Shown here: piece after piece, positions 25,187 to 33,507 of the stretch
How positions within the stretch are numbered: position 1 is the stretch's first letter
Layout: each line of letters starts with the position of its first letter
DNA from: Clostridia bacterium
GTDB lineage: Bacteria > Bacillota > Clostridia > Christensenellales > Aristaeellaceae
Assembly (NCBI GenBank): GCA_017522345.1
Contig: JAFWZN010000038.1
Span: forward strand, 1-41,332
Length of the DNA: 41,332 bases
Reading direction: 5' to 3'
Notes under the pieces: generated by a model
Seen by the model: the letters and a program-made list of their open reading frames with translations, nothing else
What the model was told of the DNA's origin: nothing
Databases searched by the model: none
Position numbers and translations under genes: made by a program

Positions 25187-25966
25187 ATGAACGCGCTTGA
25201 AACCTTTTACCTAACCCACGACGAGCATAAGCGGTTTGCGCCGAAATCCGGTCAGGTCGAATTTCTGACCACCGTCAGATATGCGGAAAAATACCTCTTC
25301 CCGGGCGCAAAAATTCTTGAAATCGGCGCGGGCAGCGGACGGTATTCTCATTATTTTGCAAAGAAGGGCTATTGCGTAGACGCGGTCGAGCTTCTGGATG
25401 TAAACATCGAGCGCATCCGTTCTCACACGCAGGCGGGCGAAGAAATACGCATATTCAAGGGAAACGCTCTAAATCTCGCCTTCCTTCAAAGCGAGCAATA
25501 CGATATCGTGCTGCTTTTAGGGCCCTTATATCATCTGTACACGCAAAAGGATCAATTAACCGCGCTTCATGAATCTTTGCGTCTTCTTAAAAAGGGCGGC
25601 ATCCTCATGAACGCGTATTGCCTTGCCGACGCTGCGATTCTGACAGCCGGTTTTTTGAAGGGATATACAAAATCGCTGATTGAAAGAAAGCTTCTGGATC
25701 CGATCACCTTCAAAACGCATTCCGAGCCGGAGGACGTATTTCAGCTTTTCACGGTTTCCGATATCAACCGGCTGAACGCCCAAATCCCCGCGCGCCGCCT
25801 GACGCTTGTCGGAAGCGACATGTCCGCGGAATTTCTGAAAGATACCATCGACAACATGGACGATGAAACCTTCGAAATCTATATGCGCTACCATTTCACC
25901 GTCTGCGAGCGGGAAGACCTGATCGGCGCGGGCAACCACGCGCTGGACATTTTAAGAAAGGACTGA
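25187..25966 (+). CDS. Class I SAM-dependent methyltransferase
   Basis: This 259-residue soluble protein has a Rossmann-like SAM-binding fold: motif I ILEIGAGSGRYSHYFA (residues about 44-59), the acidic VDAVELLD strand, DIVLLLGPLYHL for motif IV and LKKGGILMNAY for the post-motif strand. It belongs to the broad Methyltransf_11/25 group; the acceptor (small molecule, RNA or protein) cannot be deduced. It lacks the signatures of Erm rRNA dimethylases (NPPY). AAAGGAG precedes the ATG. The gene has a leader peptide and terminator upstream, and a GNAT acetyltransferase follows after 5 bp, so the two probably form one regulated unit. Confidence 0.9.
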   Translation: MNALETFYLTHDEHKRFAPKSGQVEFLTTVRYAEKYLFPGAKILEIGAGSGRYSHYFAKKGYCVDAVELLDVNIERIRSHTQAGEEIRIFKGNALNLAFLQSEQYDIVLLLGPLYHLYTQKDQLTALHESLRLLKKGGILMNAYCLADAAILTAGFLKGYTKSLIERKLLDPITFKTHSEPEDVFQLFTVSDINRLNAQIPARRLTLVGSDMSAEFLKDTIDNMDDETFEIYMRYHFTVCEREDLIGAGNHALDILRKD

Positions 25967-25971
25967 AAAAC

Positions 25972-26541
25972 ATGCTTCCGAAGATCGATTTAAGCAGCGC
26001 AAGAATCGAAACCGAGCGCCTCGTTCTGCGCCCCTTCACCGATAATGATCTCATTGACTTTTTCGCCTATGCATCCGTTCCGGGCGTGGGCGAAATGGCG
26101 GGCTGGCCGCATCACGAAAATATCGAAACCTCGCGGAAAATTCTCTCCATGTTCATGGAAGAAAAAAACGTGCTCGCTATCTTCCACAAGGAATCGAGCC
26201 GCGTAATCGGCTCCTTCGGCTTTCACGACTCGTGGGCGAATTATGATGAAAAATACAAGGATTTTCTGATCTGCGAAATCGGCTACGTTCTTTCAAAGGA
26301 TTACTGGGGACAGGGGCTCATGCCCGAGGCGGTCAAAGCCGCCGTCGCATACGCCTTTTTGACGCTGAATCTTGACTACATCGGCGTATGCCACTTTACA
26401 GACAACCTTCAGTCCCGAAGGGTCATTGAAAAAAGCGGCTTCACGCCCGTTTCCACCGGCATTTTCCACGCAAAACAGCTGAATCGGGATTTTGAGGAAA
26501 TCCGATACCTTCTGCCGCGCCCCCAAACAATCTCCGATTGA
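25972..26541 (+). CDS. GNAT family N-acetyltransferase (RimJ/RimL-like)
   Basis: This 189-residue protein matches the Acetyltransf_3 type: the N-terminal IETERLVLRPFTDNDL, a central IGSFGFHD strand, EIGYVLSKDYWGQGLMPEA with the acetyl-CoA-binding loop (WGQGLMPEA), and late NLQSRRVIEKSGF. Such enzymes acetylate ribosomal-protein N termini, or small molecules including some antibiotics. The acceptor here is unknown. It begins 5 bp after the methyltransferase, so they share the leader-controlled transcript. Its stop codon (TGA) lies inside the -35 TTGACA of the next promoter. Confidence 0.88.
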   Translation: MLPKIDLSSARIETERLVLRPFTDNDLIDFFAYASVPGVGEMAGWPHHENIETSRKILSMFMEEKNVLAIFHKESSRVIGSFGFHDSWANYDEKYKDFLICEIGYVLSKDYWGQGLMPEAVKAAVAYAFLTLNLDYIGVCHFTDNLQSRRVIEKSGFTPVSTGIFHAKQLNRDFEEIRYLLPRPQTISD

Positions 26542-26566
26542 CACATCGCATCCTCCGGTTTATAAT
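26538..26566 (+). promoter_or_regulatory. Consensus sigma-A promoter of the amidohydrolase gene
   Basis: TTGACA (26538-26543), 17 bp, TATAAT (26561-26566), exact consensus; the -35 overlaps the stop codon of the GNAT gene. Confidence 0.88.
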
Positions 26567-26602
26567 GAATATGTAAATATTTAGCATTCGGAGGATACGC
26601 AT

Positions 26603-27745
26603 ATGCTTTTAATCAAGAACGGTAAAGTGTTCGACGCGGTACATAAAGAGCCCAAAATACAGGATATCCTCGTAGAAAACGGGAAGATTGCCCAAATCGG
26701 CGAAAACCTCGCCTGCGAAGGCGCGAAAATCATCGATGCAGCCGGTTTGAACGTTTACCCCGGCTTTGTCGAAGCGCACGGCCACATAGGCCTTGATGGC
26801 TACGGCATCGGGTACGAGGGCGCGGATTACAACGAGCATAACGATATCCTCTCCCCTCAGCTTCGCGCCATCGACGCCATTCAGCCGTTTGATTTTGCGC
26901 TCAAGGAAGCGCGCGAAGCCGGCGTAACGACTTTGAACGTCGGCCCCGGAAGCGCAAACGTGCTGGGCGGAACCTTTGCCGCAATCAAGCCCGTCGGAAA
27001 GCGCGTGGACAAAATGTGCGTAAAGAAGGAAACCGCCATGAAGTGCGCATTCGGCGAAAACCCGAAGCGCTGCTATCGCGACAAGGGCGACTCCACCCGT
27101 ATGTCCACGGCGGCAAAGCTGCGCGATATGCTTTTCCAGGCGAAGGAATACAGCGAAAAACTGCTTGCGGCGGAAGCCGACCCCAGCAAGAAGCCCGCCT
27201 TCAACATGAAGCTTCATTCCCTTCTGCCCGTCATCCGCGGCGAAATGCCCTTAAAGGCGCACGCCCATCAGGCGGACGATTTGTTCACCGCCCTTCGAAT
27301 CGCCAGGGAATTTAATGTAAAGATCACCCTTGAGCACGTCACCGAAGGCCATCTGATCGCGGACGAACTTGCGGAAGAAAACGTCATGCTCGCCGTAGGC
27401 CCGACCCTCGGACACGCCAGCAAGTTTGAGCTCAGAAACAAAAGCTGGACGACCCCCGGCGTTTTAAGTCAAGCCGGCTGCCACGTTTCCATCATCACCG
27501 ATTCCCCTGTCATTCCGCAGAAGTATCTGCCCCTGTGCGCAGGCCTTGCCGTGAAGGCAGGCATGGATCCGTTTGAGGCGCTCAAGGCCATCACCATCAA
27601 CCCTGCCCGTCACATCGGCATTGAGGACAGAGTAGGCTCGCTTGAGGTCGGCAAGGACGCGGACATCGTTATCACCGACGGCTGCCCCTTCGAAGTGGCG
27701 ACCCAGGTCAAATATGTGTTCATTAACGGCGTAAACTGCCTGTAG
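26603..27745 (+). CDS. Amidohydrolase-superfamily metal-dependent hydrolase
   Basis: This 380-residue enzyme belongs to the amidohydrolase superfamily of imidazolonepropionase-like/cyclic amide hydrolases. The beta-strand 1 metal motif is HGH (His59 and His61, in FVEAHGHIG), later metal or catalytic residues are HAHQ (KAHAHQADD), LEHVTEGH and the Asp of IITDSP, and the end carries the composite beta-sandwich (GSLEVGKDADIVITDG). It likely hydrolyses an amide or related bond of a small metabolite, substrate unknown. It lacks a signal peptide. CGGAGGA precedes the ATG. It has its own consensus promoter and is closed by a hairpin terminator at 27754-27789, so it is probably monocistronic. Confidence 0.9.
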   Translation: MLLIKNGKVFDAVHKEPKIQDILVENGKIAQIGENLACEGAKIIDAAGLNVYPGFVEAHGHIGLDGYGIGYEGADYNEHNDILSPQLRAIDAIQPFDFALKEAREAGVTTLNVGPGSANVLGGTFAAIKPVGKRVDKMCVKKETAMKCAFGENPKRCYRDKGDSTRMSTAAKLRDMLFQAKEYSEKLLAAEADPSKKPAFNMKLHSLLPVIRGEMPLKAHAHQADDLFTALRIAREFNVKITLEHVTEGHLIADELAEENVMLAVGPTLGHASKFELRNKSWTTPGVLSQAGCHVSIITDSPVIPQKYLPLCAGLAVKAGMDPFEALKAITINPARHIGIEDRVGSLEVGKDADIVITDGCPFEVATQVKYVFINGVNCL

Positions 27746-27753
27746 ATACGAAC

Positions 27754-27789
27754 AATGCACCGAATCCAGCGCGATTCGGTGCATTTTAT
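27754..27789 (+). terminator. Terminator after the amidohydrolase gene
   Basis: A perfect 13-bp stem AATGCACCGAATC (27754-27766) with GATTCGGTGCATT (27773-27785), 6-nt loop, followed by TTATC-type T-rich DNA. Confidence 0.85.
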
Positions 27790-27894
27790 CTATCCTTAAT
27801 TTTACATTTACCTGTCTTTTTTCCGCTTCTGACCGTTTTTATGCACATTTTCTCCCCTTATCTTTTTCCATTCCTTCGTATTATTCACGAACTG

Positions 27895-27923
27895 TTGACG
27901 AAAACAAATAAATAATATATAAT
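27895..27923 (+). promoter_or_regulatory. Sigma-A promoter of the AAA+ ATPase gene
   Basis: TTGACG (27895-27900), 17 bp, TATAAT (27918-27923). The resulting leader is about 95 nt and contains an AAACACTGTGTTT palindrome. This promoter and the terminator at 27754 account for the 242-bp gene-free stretch here. Confidence 0.8.
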
Positions 27924-28023
27924 ATTTGTGATAAAGATATAGAACTTATACATTCAAGTAAACACTGTGTTTCCAATGTGAATAAACATGTGTCAAACCA
28001 CAGCAAGAGCAGGAGGAATCTCT

Positions 28024-30447
28024 ATGACGCTCCCCGGTAAAGTATCAGTTTGTTTTCTGGAAGAGGACGTCCCGCAGAAGGCGTATTTCCGCATCAAGCC
28101 ACTGTTTGTCAAAGGGGACGGATCTTTCGAACGAATTGAAAACACCAAAGAGCTTTTGCCGGACGAAGGCGGCATCCGCATCGTGCCGGACAAAAATGAA
28201 TCCAGCCGTTTCAAGGCGCGCATGCGCACGCTGGGCTCGTTCTGTCTTTTAGACCTGACCCGTCATCCGAACGAAAACGACAAAATCCGTCCCAACAAAA
28301 ACTATAACCCCGCCAATCAGGAAAACAACAAAAATATCGTCTATTCCGACGTGATCGATCGCTGCCCCGCCGAATGGCTGATGGAGGTCATTCGCGTGGA
28401 CGCCGTGCTTGATCATTGCGCAAGCGCGTTTTTAAAGCGAAAGCCCGGCACCGACGCCGTTGCGCTGATTGCAGAGGGTGTTTTGTCCTTTCCCTATGTG
28501 TATCAGGAGGATGAAAACGGAAAATTCACCTTTACACCCGATGAAACATGCGAGCTGCGCGCAACCGACGAAAAAGCGTATATGCGCCTTTTCAAAGAAA
28601 AAATGTCGGAAGACGCCGAAATCGAATTCATACTGACCGCCGCCGGTCAGCCGCTTTATAAAAGAATCGAAAAAGCCGAGGAAGCGGCGGACGAACAGCC
28701 TGCTCAGGAAAATGCGCCCGAATCGGAAGCACAGGCGGAACAGCCCGCCGAAGTCAAGCAGGCGGAGCCTGAAAATACCGAGCCCGCCCCCGCTTGCGAA
28801 AAACCCATTGAAGAAGCAGCCCCCAAGGAGGCAGAAGCCGAAAAGAAATGGGTCAAGCCCGCTTCAAACGAGCGTATCGTGCCTCTTCGCATCCGCGAAA
28901 AGGAATCGGCGCAGGTCGGTCAGACCGGCCTTAACCCCCGAAAAGGCAGGAGTCTCGCCGAGGTGGTGGACGACGGCTGGCGCAAATCGCGCATGGATCA
29001 GTTCGGCGCGCCCATTCCCGTCGACGTGACCGGCATGCCCGTGGTTAGCCCTGTAGAGCACGCAAGCGAGCTTCTCAAAAAGGCGTGGGATCTGAAGGAA
29101 GCAAGAAACCTGATTCTTACGGAGATTCTGAAGCTGGAAGATTTCGCCGAAAACGCCGCGCCGCACATCGCCGACTGTCTGGCTGCGCCCGTTTCCGAGG
29201 CTGAAAGCAACAAGCTCAACAGTCTGATTGCAGAAAAGCTCAAGATTCTTTCCGAAATCGACGAGCTTCGAATTCACAAAGCCGCCAAGCGCGAAGCGCT
29301 CATGGACGAGCTCCGTCAGGTACATAAGGCCGAATTTGCCAAGTATGAACAGAACATCCGCCGCTTAAAAGCCGAGCGTGAAAAGGCCTTGAAGGATGCG
29401 GAAAACGCCCGCGCCGCCTGCGAATCTGCCAAGCGCCTCATGGAGAAGGGGCTCAGCGAATCCATCAAGACCGATTTCGAAAAGCTCTACGAAGCGCTCA
29501 AGGCTTCAACCGGAGACGTATACGTTTCAACCGAGGATTACGAACGCTCTCCGAGCGTCTACGCGCCCAGCGGCGCGCAATTGATCAGCGACATCCGAAA
29601 CCGCTTTGAAAAGAGCGGACGCGCCTTTGAAAACGACGAAGCGGTTAACCTGCTTGCCTGCCTCTATTTAGGCAGATTCCTGCTCGTTTCCGGCAAAACC
29701 GGCGCAGGAAAAACGGCGTTCGTGACGGATCTTGCCGAAGCCATGGGTCTTACGCAGAAGGGCGCGCGCCGCTTCCTCTCTTTGGTCGGCGGAAGCCTCC
29801 CCGCCCCGCAGACCTCCGCCTTCAAGGCGCTGACCGCTTTTGAAGACATGCAGAGCCTCAGAATCCTTTTGATGGACGATGCAAACGGCACGGAAGCCGT
29901 CGATCAGTCGCGGGGTTTGATCTCTTGGATGGATCAGTCCAAATCATCCAGCGCGCTTCGCATCGTTATGACCGTTCTGGACGATCAGGTCGGTTATCCC
30001 GTGAACCCCCGTATTCTGGATCGCGCGTTTTTCATGCGCATCCCGTCCAGAGACGTCGCCCATTTAAGCGGCGTACTTAAAACCGTTGAAAGCGCTGACG
30101 TCACGGTGTCGCTGGACGCGCTTTCGGAGATTTTCAAGACCGACCGCCCGCTTCCCGCACAAATTGAGGATCGCTTAAACGCCTTTATAGAAGCCACCAA
30201 CGCCATCGGCGTTCCGCTTTCCGAGCGCACGATTACGGACATTTCAAAATATATAAGCGCCGTTCTTCCCTACATGACGTGCTCGCCCATGGAGGTATTG
30301 GACTACGCGCTTTCCCAGCGCGCCGTGCCCTATCTGTTGGCAACCGCGCGCGTCGAGGCGCTCAACGAGCTTCCCGAGATCCTGTGCGACATGAAAAAGA
30401 GCCTTCAATTGATGAACGAACCTCTGGCGCTTCCGCCGCTGGAATAA
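28024..30447 (+). CDS. AAA+ ATPase with unrecognised N-terminal domain and coiled coil
   Basis: This is an 807-residue protein whose N-terminal domain I do not recognise. Residues 1-215 are a beta-rich globular region; 216-275 is a Glu/Ala/Pro-rich linker; 276-345 contains basic stretches and a GRSLAEVVDDGW segment; 345-485 is predicted helical with coiled-coil character; from 515 comes an ATPase domain with Walker A SGKTGAGKTAF (556-566), Walker B RILLMDDANG (613-622), and a sensor region with candidate arginine finger Arg667 in ILDRAFFMRIPS. The ATPase resembles the AAA_5/MoxR/McrB group. The start is ATG 28024 with GCAGGAGG 8 bases upstream; the upstream in-frame ATG at 27988 has no such site. 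It is flanked by its own promoter and terminator, with no evident partner gene. It may be a remodelling or nucleic-acid-dependent enzyme, unknown. Confidence 0.8.
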   Translation: MTLPGKVSVCFLEEDVPQKAYFRIKPLFVKGDGSFERIENTKELLPDEGGIRIVPDKNESSRFKARMRTLGSFCLLDLTRHPNENDKIRPNKNYNPANQENNKNIVYSDVIDRCPAEWLMEVIRVDAVLDHCASAFLKRKPGTDAVALIAEGVLSFPYVYQEDENGKFTFTPDETCELRATDEKAYMRLFKEKMSEDAEIEFILTAAGQPLYKRIEKAEEAADEQPAQENAPESEAQAEQPAEVKQAEPENTEPAPACEKPIEEAAPKEAEAEKKWVKPASNERIVPLRIREKESAQVGQTGLNPRKGRSLAEVVDDGWRKSRMDQFGAPIPVDVTGMPVVSPVEHASELLKKAWDLKEARNLILTEILKLEDFAENAAPHIADCLAAPVSEAESNKLNSLIAEKLKILSEIDELRIHKAAKREALMDELRQVHKAEFAKYEQNIRRLKAEREKALKDAENARAACESAKRLMEKGLSESIKTDFEKLYEALKASTGDVYVSTEDYERSPSVYAPSGAQLISDIRNRFEKSGRAFENDEAVNLLACLYLGRFLLVSGKTGAGKTAFVTDLAEAMGLTQKGARRFLSLVGGSLPAPQTSAFKALTAFEDMQSLRILLMDDANGTEAVDQSRGLISWMDQSKSSSALRIVMTVLDDQVGYPVNPRILDRAFFMRIPSRDVAHLSGVLKTVESADVTVSLDALSEIFKTDRPLPAQIEDRLNAFIEATNAIGVPLSERTITDISKYISAVLPYMTCSPMEVLDYALSQRAVPYLLATARVEALNELPEILCDMKKSLQLMNEPLALPPLE

Positions 30448-30470
30448 TCGCCGGATAAAAACGAAGATAC

Positions 30471-30550
30471 GGGACGCAAAACCCATCCTCTTCATGGGAA
30501 AGATGAATTTTTCTCGTAGGGGACGGTTTTTGCGTTCCGTTTTCTCTTTC
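30471..30550 (+). terminator. Terminator after the ATPase gene
   Basis: GGGACGCAAAACCC (30471-30484) pairs with GGTTTTTGCGTTCC (30525-30538) with one G-T pair and a mismatch; an inner CATCCTCTTC-type hairpin fills the loop. T-rich DNA (GTTTTCTCTTTC) follows, overlapping the promoter region of the next gene. Confidence 0.7.
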
Positions 30551-30566
30551 TTGGAAGGGAAAACTG

Positions 30567-30575
30567 TGCTATAAT
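30567..30575 (+). promoter_or_regulatory. Extended -10 promoter of the Gfo/Idh operon
   Basis: TGCTATAAT (TATAAT at 30570-30575) with weak -35 TTTCTT at 30547. Identical GTGCTATAATG cores occur before argF and dnaE. Confidence 0.65.
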
Positions 30576-30608
30576 GAGATAAGTGAAATTCTGGTTTGGA
30601 GGCTGTCT

Positions 30609-31730
30609 ATGAAAAACATCAACGTTGCAATCATCGGCTGGGGCTTTATGGGCAGAACGCATACCCACGCCCTTCGCGCCATTCCCATGATGTATCCCGG
30701 CGTCGATTTTAAGCCGGTTTTAAAGTGCGTGTGTTCAAGGCGCGTTTCCTCCTGTCTGGACGCAATGGCGCTGGTCGGCTTTGAACGATACACCACCGAC
30801 TGGAGAACGCTTATAAATGATCCCGAAATCGACGTCGTTTCCATCTGCACGCCCAATGACCAGCACGAAGAGATGGCCATCGCGTTTTTAAAGGCCGGAA
30901 AGCACGTTTATATCGATAAGCCGCTCACAACCTCCCTTGAAAGCGCCGAGAAAATCGCAAGGGCAGCCGAAGAAAGCGCTTCCCTTACCCAAATGGTCAT
31001 GAACAACCGCTTCCTGCCCGCCACCATGCGCGCAAAGCAGCTTTATGACGAAGGAAAGCTGGGCGAGATTATCGGCTTTCACGCCCGGTATCTTCATTCG
31101 GGCTCTGTGGATGAGAAAAAACCCGTCGGCTGGAAGCAGCTTTCTCAGGGCGGCGTAATTTTAGACCTTTTGAGCCACGCGCTCGATCTTGTTTTAAGCG
31201 TCTGCCCCGCGCCCGAAAGCGTTTTCTGCGCAACCCACACGCTGTACGCATCCCGCCCCACCAAGGAGGGCGGAGAAACGAAAGATCTTTCCGAGGATCA
31301 TGCCGTCATGACCATGCGCCTTGAAAACGGCGCGATCGGTTCTATTGAGGCCAGCAAAATCGCAACCGGCGCAAACGATGAATTGTCCTTTGAAGTCTAC
31401 GGCAAATTGGGCGCGGTGAAATTCGATTTAATGGAGCCCGGCTGGCTGTGGTTCTTTGACAACACGGTAAAGGAAGCGCCCTTGGGCGGAAGCCGCGGCT
31501 GGACGCGCATCGAAAGCATGGGCCGCTTCGAAGCCCCCGCCGGAACGTTCCTGCCGCCCAAAAACGCGGTCGGCTGGGATCGCGGACACATTCATTCCTA
31601 TTACTGCTTCCTCGACTGCGTCGCGCACGGCAAAACGCCCTGCCCCACCATCAAAGACGGCGCATTCCTTCAGAAGGTTTTAAGCCGCGCGCAGGAATCC
31701 GCTAAATCCGGCACGTGGCAAAAGATCTGA
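30609..31730 (+). CDS. Gfo/Idh/MocA family NAD(P)-dependent oxidoreductase
   Basis: This 373-residue protein has a Rossmann NAD(P)-binding N-terminus (IIGWGFMGRTHTHALRAI, residues 8-25), the VVSICTPNDQHEEMA strand and YIDKPLTTSLESA, the EKP-like active-site lysine region, followed by the alpha/beta C-terminal domain (VILDLLSHALDLV). Family members oxidise or reduce sugars, inositols and their derivatives. Sugar specificity is not predictable. TTGGAGG lies ahead of the ATG. It begins a two-gene operon with the heparinase-like gene (24 bp apart), so it probably processes a sugar from the same substrate. Confidence 0.92.
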   Translation: MKNINVAIIGWGFMGRTHTHALRAIPMMYPGVDFKPVLKCVCSRRVSSCLDAMALVGFERYTTDWRTLINDPEIDVVSICTPNDQHEEMAIAFLKAGKHVYIDKPLTTSLESAEKIARAAEESASLTQMVMNNRFLPATMRAKQLYDEGKLGEIIGFHARYLHSGSVDEKKPVGWKQLSQGGVILDLLSHALDLVLSVCPAPESVFCATHTLYASRPTKEGGETKDLSEDHAVMTMRLENGAIGSIEASKIATGANDELSFEVYGKLGAVKFDLMEPGWLWFFDNTVKEAPLGGSRGWTRIESMGRFEAPAGTFLPPKNAVGWDRGHIHSYYCFLDCVAHGKTPCPTIKDGAFLQKVLSRAQESAKSGTWQKI

Positions 31731-31754
31731 TCATAAGCATTCGGAGCTGATTTC

Positions 31755-33413
31755 ATGTTTTCATCCGCGCTCAACGACATCCTCTTTACCCTCGTCCCCG
31801 CGCGTCCGAATTCCGTCATCCGGGCGGATTTTGCCCGCGAAATCGATCAGAATCTCATAAACGATTTCCAGCGCGCAGCGGAAAAGGCGTTGTCAAAGCC
31901 TGTTTCCAATCTTTTGGCGTCGGATTGGATTCATCATCCGGACGTCTATTTCGCTTGCCGCCTTGAAAGACGCGAAATACTCTTTCAGCTTGTACTGGGC
32001 GAATTCGTCACGCAAAGCGGAAGATACATCGACAAAATCATCGACTTAAGCTGGGCGATCACCGAGGAAGCCACATGGTCGGAGGCCAGAGATATCGCCC
32101 AGGTGGACAGATGCGAAGAAGACAATTTTGCCTTTGAAACCGCGTCTCTCCTTTCGTGGGCATGGCATTTATGCGGCGCGGCCATCGGCGCAAAATCCAA
32201 ATATGCGCTAAACCGTATCGAGGACAGCGTGTCTTTGAGGATTCTCGCTCCGTTTGCCCGGCAGGAAGCGCCCGAATGGACGAAAAAGCGCGGAGAAAGA
32301 ACGTTTGAGCGGCTTTTAAAGCTTTTGACCGCCTTTCTTCTGATAGATACGCGCGACAAACGCCGCTGGGTAAGCATCCGAAGGATTTTCCATTTTATGG
32401 ATCTTATCATAAAGGACGTCCCCGCAGACGGCGTTCATCCTGTCAACATCGAAACATGGCTTAAAGACCTCGCCGCGCTTTCGGATGCGTCCCGCCTCAT
32501 CCTTTACGCAACCGACGGCCGCGTAGACCTCGCAGCCGACAAAAAATACGCGCGCATGGCGGACTACGCCGTCAGCGCGCACATGGGACAGGGGCTGTTT
32601 GTAAATCCGGACGGCGCGCCCGCGCCAATTCTGCCCGGCGAAACGGTATTCAAAATCGGCTTTACCGCAAGCAACCCTTCCCTTCAGAAATTGGGCGCAA
32701 TGCTTGCAAAGGGACAATCCGCCGCCCCGGGCGCAAGCGTAACCGATAAAATCATGACTTCGCTTGTGCGCCGTCATTTTCTGTCGTGCTCCGCTCGCTG
32801 CCCTGTCCGAAAACGCGTATCTCTTCCCATCGGAAAACTGGTTTCCGCTTATCAGAGCGGATTTCAGGCCGCTCTTACCGGCGGAAGCGGCATAAGCGGC
32901 CACGAAGACGCCTGCAATCTGTTTATCACCTATCTGGGAGAAGCCGTGTTTTTTGATACCGGCGCGGGCCGCTCCCGCGCGCTGTACCACTCGTGCCCCA
33001 CGGTCAACGGCATCTTCCCCGATAAGGGCTTTTCCGGAGCAAAGGACGTCGAGGCCCGGTTTGAGGAGGCCTACACCTACCTTTTCGCCAACATGGCGCA
33101 GGCGTTCCCGCAGTCCGCAAACGTAACCTCGTGGCAAAGAACGGTGATGCTCTCGCCCTTTGAAAAGCGCGTGCGCGTTGTGGAATCCTATGATCTCGTC
33201 GCTCCCGCCGAATCCGTTGTTATCCGCTATGTAACGCCCGTTCGGCCTGAAAAAACGCCAACCGGAAACATTCGTATCGGAAATACCGTCTTTTCCTCTG
33301 AAACCGGCCTTCCCATCCGCATTACGCCCCTTGAAAACGCATGGGCGCTTGAAATTGACGTTGAAAACCCCGGAATGCGCGGAACGCACGCGTTCGCGCT
33401 GGAAGGAGAATAG
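31755..33413 (+). CDS. Divergent heparinase II/III-like protein
   Basis: This 552-residue protein reads as an alpha/alpha-toroid plus beta-sandwich like heparinase II/III. The toroid has RLERREILFQLVLGEFV and LSWAITEEATWSEA, corresponding to the family's CEEsTW...PAH region. The sandwich has GGSGISGHEDACNLFITY, AVFFDTGAG and YHSCPTVNGIFPDKGFSG, matching the family pattern for the SHNHNDxG and YHN-PTINGxxQ motifs. Conserved catalytic residues appear altered: SHNHND is SGHEDA here, so lyase activity is doubtful. There is no signal peptide. It follows the Gfo/Idh gene by 24 bp and ends at a bidirectional terminator. Assigned from motif similarity; it may act on acidic or other oligosaccharides, or have lost activity. 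Confidence 0.7.
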   Translation: MFSSALNDILFTLVPARPNSVIRADFAREIDQNLINDFQRAAEKALSKPVSNLLASDWIHHPDVYFACRLERREILFQLVLGEFVTQSGRYIDKIIDLSWAITEEATWSEARDIAQVDRCEEDNFAFETASLLSWAWHLCGAAIGAKSKYALNRIEDSVSLRILAPFARQEAPEWTKKRGERTFERLLKLLTAFLLIDTRDKRRWVSIRRIFHFMDLIIKDVPADGVHPVNIETWLKDLAALSDASRLILYATDGRVDLAADKKYARMADYAVSAHMGQGLFVNPDGAPAPILPGETVFKIGFTASNPSLQKLGAMLAKGQSAAPGASVTDKIMTSLVRRHFLSCSARCPVRKRVSLPIGKLVSAYQSGFQAALTGGSGISGHEDACNLFITYLGEAVFFDTGAGRSRALYHSCPTVNGIFPDKGFSGAKDVEARFEEAYTYLFANMAQAFPQSANVTSWQRTVMLSPFEKRVRVVESYDLVAPAESVVIRYVTPVRPEKTPTGNIRIGNTVFSSETGLPIRITPLENAWALEIDVENPGMRGTHAFALEGE

Positions 33414-33416
33414 ATG

Positions 33417-33448
33417 AAAAAAACGACTGCTTCGGCAGCCGTTTTTTT
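33417..33448. terminator. Bidirectional terminator between the heparinase-like and DUF4965 genes
   Basis: A-run 33417-33423, stem CG-a-CTGC / GCAG-c-CG with TTCG loop (33424-33441), then a run of seven T (33442-33448). Works in both directions, as needed for convergent genes. A second GCC-TTCG-GGC hairpin sits near 33475-33487. Confidence 0.85.
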
Positions 33449-33507
33449 GTGAAGCATCCTTCGGATATGAAGCACGCCTTCGGCGCGTTTTCGTATGTGA
33501 TTACGTT

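Noticed and set aside
25187..25966. Methyltransferase as an Erm-type rRNA methylase giving macrolide resistance
   Set aside because: The leader peptide invites it, but the NPPY-type catalytic motif and Erm length/signature are not present.
26548..26595. Inverted match between ATCCTCCG in the promoter spacer and the CGGAGGAT ribosome site of the amidohydrolase gene
   Set aside because: The left arm lies upstream of the predicted transcription start, so it cannot fold with the ribosome site in RNA from that promoter.
28024..30447. AAA+ ATPase as McrB of a restriction system
   Set aside because: The GTPase signature of McrB is not evident and no McrC-like nuclease gene is adjacent.
32316..33389. 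357-residue minus-strand ORF inside the heparinase-like gene
   Set aside because: Antisense shadow with biased Gly/Arg/His/Lys content, no ribosome site; the plus-strand frame has recognisable motifs.
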